Part shown: piece by piece, positions 11,301 to 23,300 of the stretch
Numbering within the stretch: the first letter of the stretch is position 1
Layout: the number at the start of each line of letters is the position of its first letter
The notes under the pieces: model-generated
Told to the model about the DNA's origin: nothing
The model's database searches: none
What the model saw: only the letters and a program-made list of their open reading frames with translations
Position numbers and translations under genes: made by a program
DNA from: Eunapius fragilis
Lineage: Eukaryota; Porifera; Demospongiae; Spongillida; Spongillidae
Assembly (NCBI GenBank): GCA_963681505.1
Contig: OY811993.1
Location: 2,638,992 to 2,702,991, forward strand
Direction of reading: 5' to 3'
DNA: 64,000 bases

Positions 11301-14300
11301 TTATAGTTAATCAAGCATCACTTTCTCACCAGTGGTGGGGGCGTGGTCGTTTCAATGGGCTGCGTGATTGCGTTGATGGTTAGATCTGTATGAATAATTT
11401 CATTACAATATAAACCCCTTCCCCTGAATGCTTACTAGTATTCCAAAAAAGTACACACGTTTGCGTAGCATTTGTGTTGCACTTTTAGAATGTACGTGTA
11501 TAGTGTTTTAAAACATAATCTACAGCAGTTATGCAGCATCCGTGTGCCATGATAGACGAATCACTAGCCATGCCTGACCACTTCATCTGTGAGATGTTAT
11601 AACTTCTTTTCTATTTATGTGAAATGAATAAATCTACAGTGTGGATAAAGCATGAGCATAGCATTTGCGTAGGAATGACAAAGTGTATTTCAAAGTACTG
11701 TTGCACATAAACGCTAAAAGCATACGTTACGTGTACTTTTTTGTAAAAACTACTCTACAGTAATATGCAGTGGCGTTACATAAATGGCTACATTCTTGTT
11801 TGATGTATCCACACCTACTTTTCAGTGCAATTGAGGGACAGGATATTCCTGATCCTCAAGGCCAAATAGAAAATCTAGAGGCATAAGGAAATATTTTAAT
11901 GGAGTTTTATTTCTTGTAATACAGGGTAAAAGTTTTGCATCAACTATGCATCGCTTTGTATGTGAACACTGGAAATCGATTTGAGTATACTGTTGTTTAT
12001 CCATTTAACTATTACTACACTATGAATCATGGATTCATTATGCACAATTGAATTCTGGCATGTCACTTATTTAACATGGTTGACATAACCCACCCGTGCC
12101 CAGTTGCCTACCCACCCATCATAAATAAAAGTCAGATAAATCCCTGCTTGCCCACTATCTTGAATAGATACTAAGCGAAACTGCTACGAAGGCTAGTGTT
12201 AAAGAAACCAAGCTGAATGTCAAGTTGTTGTGTGATGATTAGGGCTTATTGCACAATCTTTGCATTCCTAAGTCTTTGCCAACTATCGCTCAACGACTAA
12301 GTTTAATGGATTTGCATGCAAGCTATTGTAAGCTGACCAATCAGAACAACACTATAAGATGGATATATTATATTAGTGTTCATCAGCCAAGTTAATTACA
12401 AAATTTACTAGGATTTTTACACTTTATGAAAAGCTAAAGTTGTAAGGTGTGGAAACGAGATATTGTTAGTCTCTGCCCTAACGCTGCTGAATCATCAATG
12501 TCAGGTCAACTCTGCCGATATACTAATTTTCTGATGTCATTTACATTGTACAAGTAAAGAAAAACATTCTCTAATGAGAAAGTTGGTGGGATATAGGAAT
12601 TGGAGGCAAAGATGGTGTAAAAAGGAAGGGAACAAGGTTTTGGGAAAAGAAAAATTTTAGCACTTCTTTTGGCTCAGTTACATTTACATGTACTAAATAT
12701 AGGATATTTCTTTTCCCAAAACCTTGTCCCCTTCCTTTTTACACCACCTTTGCCTCCAATTCCTATATCCCACCAACTTTCTCATTAGAGAATGTTTTTC
12801 TTTACTTGTTTCGTCTATTTTTTGGTCGAAGAATAATACATATCAGCTCATCCATTTGCCTTTGAGAATAGGTCCCCCGCATATGTACATATGCGTATTA
12901 TCCACTCATGGTGGGGGTATCATGAGGCTCGAAATCACAACACCATAACACACACATGATATTGCTATCATCTTTGCATCAACACAACAGAATTAATGAA
13001 CTGGATACCAGTGTTTATCAAGTCTATAAGCACAGTTACACAGCATATGTGGGCAATAATGGCTGTTCTTTAACATGTCTTGTATGTAACCCATCATTCA
13101 GTGTGTCATCTGGGCGCATTGTAGTCACCAGACACACAGACATAACGCTGCCTCTTAGTAGCTCGGCTCGATTCAAGGTCTGCTCTGTAGCTATCACAAA
13201 GAGACGCCCGTATAGTTTCAGGATCAGCATTGTACCGAACGCAGGAGGACTCTAACTTGTCATCTTGATTTTGGAGGTATCTCTTTCGTCGTTTAGCTCT
13301 CCTCTTTTGTTGATGCGAAGGCATTTTGAAGAAAACAACTTCGCTATCCAAAAGTGGTGAACAAAACTGTACTCAAACCACCTGTTTATAACGCTGCTAA
13401 ATAAACGTGTATGTTGTCATGGAAACGGTTAAATATAGCACTCCATATTACGTAATGATTGCATATATGAGTTTTATGCTTTATTCATATATCTGATACC
13501 TGAAGATGCCCTTCCAGGAGATTCTAAAGCTATTGGTATAACTTGCACTCTTTAAAACCATTCGTATACCAAGTTGTACTTGGGCGAGAAGACGACGATG
13601 ATGATGACTGAGAAGAATTGGCCTGGGGACGAGGAAAAACTTTGTCCTTTTAAAGTAAGAGGTTATAACACTGGAACACAACATTAAAATGACCATCTTT
13701 GCCTTCTGGTTTGATAGCAACAAAGTGCTACACTATCTATTTCTTTGATACGCGAGTTATACGCGGGTATAGTTTTTTAATGATATTCACGACCCGGGTC
13801 AATTCCTGCATAGGAACTACTACCGTAGTTCCTGATGAGTGATGCAATGACTTGATTTTACCATAGACTACTTATGATTGTGAATAGCTCCTGTTTTTGG
13901 TCAATAAGTGTGATACTGGGGTTCATAAACCATTTCATTGCTTATTCAAGTGTATTTCTCTGATTTGCAGTTAAAGTATACATGGAATTATGTTTACAAA
14001 CTTCACTTTATGAAACGTGCTGAAGAAACTGCTGCAAAGTGTCAGAAAGGATATCTTTTAAGGCAGCACAGTCATGAGGTATTTATTTTTACAGCCGCAT
14101 TACATGCACATACATGTACAAAGTCATATCAAACTTCATGCATATTTCAATAGCTAAATGCCCACAGAAAACTAATAAGAACCCCCGCCCCATTAAGAAA
14201 CAATGCATGTGCTTAAATATCTTGTTGACAAAACCCCACTGTCTTAGATGAATACAAGTATTAACAACATTCTCTATGAGTAAGTTGGTGGCATATAGGA

Positions 14301-17300
14301 TACGAAGGAAATGGAAGTGTAAAAAGGTGGAAAACAAGGGTCCAATAAGAATGTAATAGTCCTATATTTCACAAAGCTTTCAAAATATGTATGCTTCACA
14401 AGTTACAAGTTCGTAATGTAAGTGTACGCACGTGTGTCATTATTATTTGTATTTTAATGTCATACTGTATACTAAGTTTATACTTGCTTGCAAATGACTC
14501 ATCCATGACATGCACAGCTAGTGCATTGTTTTCTTATGAAGTTACTTCCAACCTGCACTCAATTAAGTGTACAATAGTACGTTCATAGACTTTTAGTGAG
14601 GGTCAGGTCAAAAATATGCAAATGTAAATGATGCATGTACATTTAATGGAGCATTAGTGAGTGACTTACTCACAAATTGCATGGCACTTGCATGTGGGTG
14701 TAAACTTATTGGTGAGCAGTACTAGTAGGATTCACCTATCGGAACCTAGTAGGTTCTATCAAATGATTTGAAGTGTCATAAATACAATTAGCAAAATACC
14801 TGATCCCATTAATGCCTAAATCAATTGGACTTTTGCAAGTATATTTGGATAGAGCCGTTGAATACTTACAATGCTGTAAAAAAGTTGACACTTAGAAAGC
14901 TAAGACAGTAGAGATAACCCCTAAATGTATTCATTCTCACACTCGAAGCCAGAAATAAGTTTCTTCTTGTTCAGACGATTAATACGAAAAACCTTCCATC
15001 ATGTAGGGTTCTAAGTAAAAATTGTGTAACAAGGGATTACAGAAACAGTGCCATTATGAATTTATAATTATTACATGTGCATACCTACCTTTAGCATGTA
15101 ACCCATTTTGTTTTATGAATTTGCTAAACGTTGGTATGTAATGATTATAAATTCACAATGGCACAATTTCGTCATCCCTTGTTTGCTTTTTTTTTACACA
15201 TTGTTACTCAGAAATCTGGCCTATATCCCCAATTTCATTTATATCCATCGTTGTATAAAAATTTAATGCAAACTACAGTGTAGCTACAATGATGGCAGTT
15301 TGAATGCAAATACTCTAACTATAATTGGATCAAATTTCCAGTAGCAGCATATTTTTTAAATACGCATTTCATTGACCGAAAACATTGTGCAATATCTAAA
15401 GCGCTAAATTGGCTCTTTCACTATTGAAATTTTGTTCATGTTTTTACTGTGGATATCATCATAGAGGATATACATGTAGCTTTATGTTTATTCCATTTTA
15501 GTATGCATGTCCACAAGTGGAATTCTTCTGGAGAGTACAACAAGTTATGAAGAGCTCTGCACACACGTTGCGTGTTCAGATTATGGACAGGGAAGGTAAC
15601 TTATTCATTAGAAAGCCTTTATAATCATACATTGTGCTTTATTTATGCTGTGTGGGTGACAGGTCTACAATGTGTATGCAGATGTTCCACATTTTAGTGT
15701 TACCAATATTGTAAACTGAACAAGTATTACAAACATTCACTATAAGACCGTTGGTGGCAAATAGAATAGCAAGGGGAAGGCAATAGTGATGTACAAAGGA
15801 AGGAAGCAATGGTCCAATAATAAGGGAAAATGTAGTAGTCGTATATTTTGCGCACGCACAGATGTGCTAAATATAGGACTACTACATTTTTCCTTATTAT
15901 TAGACCCTTGTGTCCTTCCCTTTTATACCATTATTGCCTTCCAATCCTATATGCCACCTGCATTCTATTTCATGAGTTTTTTCTTTGTGATATGAGAGAT
16001 AGATTATAACGAGGCAATTTTAAAATAAGACCATCAATGGTGTTATTCATAATTCCCACACCCTCCACTCAATCTGCAATACTACACAGTTTAGGAGGAA
16101 TATACTGTGCGGAGGGAGGCTGGGGGGGGCATCTACTAGATTAAATGGGATGTCCCAGCATGGATGTGCAACTTCAATGGAAGAGGGGGGTGCCCTGATG
16201 TGGAGGAGCGAGAGGCGTCCACTGGGGGAAATTTGAAAAAATTCACAGAAATTTCAATACCAATGTAATTAATTTGCACCAGCATGGACACAGGCCTGCA
16301 TGTAGTGTTAAATAATGGAGTCACACATGTGCATCAGATAATGAGCCTCAACATTTTTTACTGTGCCCTTACTAGTACACACCATGCTATAGCAAGATAT
16401 TTTTTGGTGGTTGTACATTTAGTTCTATGACACGTACAGCAGTGCATCATCGGAGCACGCTTTGTGTCTCTCGTACAACCCAGGCAATGGCCTGGGGAGA
16501 CTTTCGGTCTCTGAAGTATATAAGTTAAGATTCATCGTTAACTGAACTCAGTGATACGCTTGAGCGTGTTCGGATCAGACAGATTTTATCCGATTGCAGG
16601 GTTATTTTGAGGTTGTGGATCCTACGTGTTTACTGCACATGAACATGCATATGCTTACACGTAATGAAAGCATTTGCATGTAGGCACATATAAGCTCACA
16701 CCGTGTAGTATGCAAGCAGAGATAACATGATTCAAGGACTTATTCTGCTCGCAAGTGTTTTTCGCACATGTTACATGTACATACAAGTAAATAAAAACAT
16801 TCTCTCTGAGAAAGTTGGTGGGATATAGGTTTTGCAGGCAAATAGTATACTGGTGTAAAAAGCAAGGAAACAAGTTTTATCAGAAGGGAAAATGTAATAG
16901 TCCTATATTTAGCACACTTCGACTAAGGCATATGCTGTTTCTGTGCTAAATATAGGACTATTACATTTTCCCTTCTGATAAAACTTGTTTCCTTGCTTTT
17001 TACACCAGTATACTATTTGCCTGCAGAACCTATATCCCACCAACTTTCTCAGAGAGAATGTTTTTATTTACTTGTTTCCTTAATTTTTTTAACACCCAAA
17101 TCACTGTTGCATCGCAGGTTTCCCCCTTTCATTTAACCGATTTAATTGAATTAGACGTATTGTGAAAATTTTCTAGGTATTTTTGCTTAATTAGAATTGA
17201 TAAGACCGTATATAGGCTTTTTGGCTTTTGTGTATCAATGTCTAACATCGACTAAGGCGAGTCCTCCAGCAAATTCTAAAGCTATTGGTGCAATTTTCAT

Positions 17301-20300
17301 TGCTTAAAAGTGTTCCTGTCCCGAGTTATGAGTTCTCAAGAAGAAGCAGAAGAAGCAGACAACCCGCCCATTATTTTTGGAAAGGGAACAAGGACAGCAG
17401 TATTTTTTGTTCTCGACAACCACGCGGTTCTATGACGTGAAACAAAAACGAAACTACTCAGTTTTGACTTCTAGATCGATTGCCCAACAAGTTAGACGAT
17501 CCGATCGTCGGGAGCGAAGCTACAGTAGGGTCGCGGGATTTTAATTAAATTCATAGTCAGGGTCAAAACAACAGCATGCAGCTGCGTTCATGATTACGAA
17601 TTCGAAGATACACTCCTTTAAACTGCATTGTATTGAAATTATATATACGGTACATTATGCTTTTATTCTGTAGTAGTGAGGTGATTTTTGATTTATTCCA
17701 TGGAAAATGCAAACTGATAACAAAAATGAAAATCCGATTTTTCCATCTGAATTAGCAGAATCCGAATGAGGGAGGAAAAAATCTAAACACGCTCAAGCCT
17801 GCTCGGTGAGTGGTGGTTGTTGTGTTCGTAGGCCTCCTTTCTGGATCAGCCTTATACATTAGCTGCCGTGTACATAGGCTTTCTCTTTTCTGGGATGCAC
17901 TTCATAGCATACTTACGAGCTGTAGCCTTGTTCTCTTCTGATTTCTTACTTCAAATATTGTCTTGCCTATGGAGTTACATTGTGTAAGGCAGGATTTGTT
18001 AGTCTGCGCTTGCGCAGTACATATAGATTGTCATACACACATCCATGATCACACATATATACACCTTATCTTTGTATGTATTGTTTTGTCTATACCTCTT
18101 GTATCTGCTATTAATCTTGGTGTAGTCAGCTCAACACGAGTTAGAATGACGAAACCCTTGCTCCTACCTGAGCCCTATGGGGGTGAAGCATGTGGCTGGG
18201 CGGAATGGGTAGACCATTTTGAGAGTGTGGCTGCTGTGAACAAGTGAACCACTGGGGAAGAGAAATTATAATGGCTGAAGGTGCGTCTAACCAGTAAGGC
18301 TCACACAGCCTTCAAGAAGTTGCCTCCAGGTGTAAAGGAAAACTACGGTGAGTGCATGAAATCCTTACAGCGTTGTTTTGACCCTGACAGAAAGAGGCAG
18401 TTGTACGCGGGGGAGTGAAATGCTAGGACAAGGCATAAGGTCAAAGACTGGTCAACTTTCGGTGATGCATTGAGAGTTCTTGCTGACAAAGCGTATCCTG
18501 ACCTGGAGGAAAAAGCACGAGAACGTCTTGGGCTAAATCAGTTTTTAATTGAAAACTCCAAGGTCCCACATGACAAGCCTCAGACGATGAAGTCGCTTAG
18601 CGAGCGACTACAGTGGTTAGAGATGCTGCTCAAGAGACAAGAAAGTCCCACAGGACATCGGACAAGTAAGCAAACCAGGGAGGCTAAGAGTGGGAAACGG
18701 AAGGTTGTTATCTGTTGGACTTGTGGCAAGAAAGGACATGTTGCACGGGTTTGTCAGAGTCGCGCAATAGAGCAGCACCAGGGAAACTTCCATCCCTCCA
18801 TGGAAAGAGCCTACCATGTAGGGGAAGAAGACCTGTAGAGGCTCAAACTGACCAATTGTCTGTTCCTACTCTTTCGGTTGGGGAGGATGCTATTGAATTT
18901 GTTGTCGACACTGGCGCCGCTGTATCTCTTATCCACAAGGGTGGTCTTGTAAAAAGCTTGTACTGGTCAATGGGGCTTCCTTGTTTATATGTGGGTGTGG
19001 AAACATAAGATTTTGTTGAAGGGTACTCCATTTATGTCACTTGCATTGTAACTGATGACATCACAGTAGATGCAATCCTTGGGTTGGACTTTTGGAAGCT
19101 AAAAATTATGTGGTGGATTGTGGTCTGAAGCTACTCACATTCCCATCCCAAAATCTTTCGATTCCATTTTTCAGCAAACTTACCACTGAAAAAGATGTTG
19201 CAACTGTTGGACTTGTTCAACAAGAAAAAACAGTTGTTCCAACAGGATGGTAAACATTTACTAGTCCAGTCACCAATGGTACATGGTTTGTAGGAAACAA
19301 GACTGCCACTCGTAATGGTATGATGGTGGCTAATGCAACAGTGTCCCAAGCAGAAATGTAGTACCAGTACGTATATTGAACCCACTTGATGATATGGTGG
19401 TGTAGAAGAAAGGGACACAGGTTGCAAGCATGGAACTCCTGGAACAAGATCCAGTTATCGACATATCTACTGTGACGAAGAATGCTGAAGTCTCAATGGA
19501 GTGCCGAAATATTCTATGCGATTTGGTGTCTAAGGTTGGGAGGCTCATTAGAGTAAATAGGGCTCTTCTTTTGGAATTTGCTGATGTCTTTTCTTTCAGC
19601 AGCAAGGATTTGGGCTGAACTAAAGAGCTGAAGCATCGCATTTGCACCAGTGATGCTCAACCAGTACACCTTCCTCCTTGTCGTATTCCTCAGGCACGCA
19701 GAGAGGAGCTCAGAGGCTTGCTGAAGGACATGCTGGAGAGCGATGTGATCCAGCAATCTAACAGCCCTTGGTCCTCACCTGTAGTGTTGTTAAAGCAATC
19801 TAACAGCCCTTGGTCCTCACCTATAGTGTTGGTAAAGAATCATGATGGGACGACACGATTCTGTGTGGACTGTAGGAAGGTAAACAATGTGACAAGAAAA
19901 GATACTTACCCGCTACCTCGAGTTGACGACACTTTGGACACGCTGGTTGGCTTTAAATTCTTCACCACACTGGACCTTGCCATTGGGTACTGGCAAGTAG
20001 AAGTGGCTCCCGAGGATCAACCAAAGACAGCCTTCACAACACCGGAAGGACTTTACCATTTCAAGATAATGCCATTTGGTTTATGTAATGCTGCAGCGAC
20101 CTTTCAACGATTAATGGACAGAATTGAGTGGGTCGAGTTGTTTAGTGTATTTTGATGAAATAATAGTACATTTCAGCAGCATTTGCATCACCTCAGTAGT
20201 GTCTTGACATGTCTTAGGGGTATGTCTCAAGCTGAATCCGAATAAGTGTACACTTTGCCAGCAGCCAGTAGCATTTCTAGGCCACATAGTATCCACTGAT

Positions 20301-23300
20301 GGTGTTGCAACAGACCCAAGCAAAACTGACACTGTGAAGAAGTGGCCTACCCTTCAGGGCAGTAAAGAAGTACTAAAATTTTTTGGGCTAGCCAATTATT
20401 ATAGGTGTTTTGTCAAAAATTATGCTTTGATCTCGAAACCACTGCAGCGGTTGACTGAAAAAAGCGCAACATTCGAATGGACCACGGATACCAAAATGCA
20501 TTTAATTAGTTGTATAAATGTTTGGTTTCTTCCCCAGTCCTTGCATATCGTGATTATCAGCGACGCTTCATACTTGACACAAATGCAAGTGATGTTGGAA
20601 TTGGTGCTGTGCTTTCTCATGTTAGTGATTGTAGTTTGGAGCATGTTATTGCGTATGCGAGCCGACTGCTTGCTAGGCCAGAGCAAAGGTATTGTGTGAC
20701 ACGTAAAGAATTATTAGCAGTTGTAGAGTTTGTACATCATTTTAGGCAGTATCTAGTTGGTCGAGAATTCACTCTTTGAACTGACCATGGGATTGTAGTC
20801 TGGATCCGGAATTTCAAAGAACCGGAAGGTCAACTGGCTCGCTAGCTGGAATGACTCCGGAAGTATAACATCACAGTTGTTGTTGCTTGCGCCATTGAAA
20901 CGCTGATGCCCTTTCCCGTGTCCCCTTTAGACAGTGCAGCATGAGACAGTGCTTTGATAAATTTTAGAACCAATGTATTCTTTCACATCATGCACTCCCT
21001 GGAACTGACAGGACTCTCTCCTAGAGCATACAGTACGTGAAAAGGTGTGAATAACTCCAGGTACCGCAACGATGGATGACCAGGTCTTTGTCACTGGTAT
21101 GAAAATTTGCTCTTGTAATGACCTTGCACCTTTTGGCCCTCTTTTTTGATGTAACCGGCTGGCTTTCATGTTCCCTGTCAAAATGGCTTGCTTCTGAATA
21201 GGATCTTGGACACGTTACGTTTCTCAGCCATAACTCTGGTTTACTGTAGTTATAAAAATAGTTAGACTGGACCATGAACCATGCATGTGCTGCATGCATT
21301 TCATGTCTATATGATGTTATTTAGGGTCAGCATTAGAAATCCTTGAGAATCAGACCACTTCCCTTGAAACCTTGAGATATATAATTGAAAACCTTGAGAC
21401 TCAAGGATTACCCGGGAGGGTTGGCAGCCCTGGTGGTTGGATTTTGGGAACTCAAAGAGGAGATGTATAGATACGTATAGCGGTCAAAGTGAGCGATTTT
21501 TACCCTTGGGGGCGGAGGCATAATGACAAGGTATTTAATAAATCGGTTCTTCTGAACGAACACACTTGTTCAGTCTTGTTCAGTTGTACGTTAGAATTAC
21601 TTTGCTCAATCCTTTCAGCGATCTACGCAGCGTCATCTTTTTGTAACCACGTGCCGTACTATATAACCGATGTAAACAGAGTTGTGCACTTCGCGGAATT
21701 AGTTAACACATGCATATGTGTCAGAATAATCATCATTTTATCTTTGTGGTTTAAAAAGACTGCCAGTGCTACGATCCTCGCACTAAAACGGAACGTGACT
21801 TTTATTATGACTGGTACTGTATATGCTGAAGCAATTTGGTGCTTTTGGCACTCTTCAACATCGTTTCTAGCTTGTGTTCTTAGAAGGAGAATAAGAAAAA
21901 TGGTGGGAATTATAGTCTGGGTACAAGGAGAACAAGAAATAGGAGAAGAAAAATGGCGGCAAATAACAGATGGACCGGGTATGAGTATTTTTGTTCTGTA
22001 AAAGCGTGCACTAGAACCAACGCGAAACTGTATTTGTGTTATCATTCGATAGCAACAAATAGGTATTCACGGCCGTCCCTCCAGACCCAAGTAAAGTTTT
22101 TAATGACATTCATTACCCGGCATCAATCCATTATGGAACCTGCTTCCGCAGGTTCCGATATCCTTGGCTACCATCAACATTAATGCAATGCTTGCCTGTG
22201 GGTTCTTAATACTGTCTATCATCATTACTGATCTTTATCAATCACAATCTCTTTGCCATTATTCTCTACTTCTGTGAAGTATTTTGACTATTGTGTTGAC
22301 ATGAGAGTTTACATGTATATCTGATGTAGCAAAGGCTAAGATGGTAAGCACAATCATCAAAGAATGTCATCAAAAATCTTTCCATTGTTTCATTTTTGTT
22401 GCACGTATAAAGCAACAGCCAGCCACTGCAAGTGATTTGGCTCCTTCAATAGACCTGGCTAACCCGATGGCCCCTCATCCTGTGACTCCTACTATAGTAC
22501 TGGTCATTTGTCGCAGTTGGTGTTGGTACCAAATGATTGTGATGAGTCGCCACTAGAATAATATCATTTGCCACAGCAGTGGTCGCCCTGGCCAGGCGGA
22601 GGGGCCACTGGGTTATTGAAGGAGCCATACCAGTCGTTGTGGCTGGTTGTTGCTTTTTACTTGCAATAGGAATAAATTTGAAGCATTATAGACGAACTTA
22701 TAATACTTACCTGAACAGCATACCATTCTAAAAGATGCGCATCTTTTAAACTAAAGATGTATTTTAACTAGCTCAGCGCAAGTCGCACTACTACCAATTT
22801 GTGGCCAGTGTTCTTAGGTGTTTGATATACTTATGTAACACACTCATGACATATAAACTAACACTTCAGATTTGGGCTGCATCACATTTAAGATGGCAAT
22901 CACTTGTAAAACTCGATTTATGCCAAGTGCCTTTTGTCTTTTTTTTTTTAACACAACAGTGTTAAGCAACCTTTCAGTCTGTAGAAAAGCAGTGTATCAA
23001 TCAGGAAATAATAGCAATTTTGAAACCTATGCTACTATGCAAGACATTTTACATCTTGTTTTCTAGTTCGTCAGATGGAACAGCAAGTGAAGGTGATTCT
23101 TGACACCATTGCATTGGATGAGGTCAGAAAGAAGGAATTAATCCGAGGAGATGCAGTCGACAAAGCTGAACAGCTTAGTAAGTTATTTTACTCAAATGCT
23201 CATGTCGTATGTAGGAAGAGGCATCAATTGATAAGTAGTATATGTATATTTCTTTTTAAGTCTAGCTATTTAAGCAGATTAAAATAAAGTAAAAGACGTA

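Larger units (their letters stand above)
12551..13835 (-). mobile_element. Foldback-family (Helitron-like) copy 1
   Basis: This copy is read on the minus strand. The 5' end is TC at 13835-13834, followed by a hairpin with stem GGAACTAC and loop GGTA. A leader with TCATTAAAAAA, a CATCATCATCGTCGT run and a tiny ORF (ATG at 13321) follow. The 3' end is a palindrome at 12551-12810 finishing in ACTTG. Flanking bases are A on the 5' side and T on the 3' side, with no target duplication. It is antisense to OPA1. Confidence 0.75.
18150..20935 (+). mobile_element. Decayed Ty3/gypsy-type retrotransposon lacking integrase
   Basis: The order is gag, protease, reverse transcriptase, RNase H. It stops before any integrase, and no LTR pair was found. 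Multiple stops and frameshifts separate the domains. It lies in the largest OPA1 intron in sense orientation. A 42-bp duplication is present in the RT region. Confidence 0.75.

Noticed and set aside
12551-13835. Classifying the foldback family as a canonical Helitron
   Set aside because: The 5' TC, the A|T target and the lack of duplication fit, but the 3' end is ACTTG after a long palindrome and not CTRR after a short hairpin. No Rep-helicase gene is present, so only Helitron-like is justified.
16784-17080. Long hairpin as a microRNA precursor
   Set aside because: Near-perfect arms of over 100 bp repeated in many places are characteristic of a mobile-element palindrome; nothing points to a miRNA gene.
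21489-22001. A 170-codon plus-strand frame
   Set aside because: No domain, no splice sites, and its end runs through the antisense leader of a foldback-family fragment.
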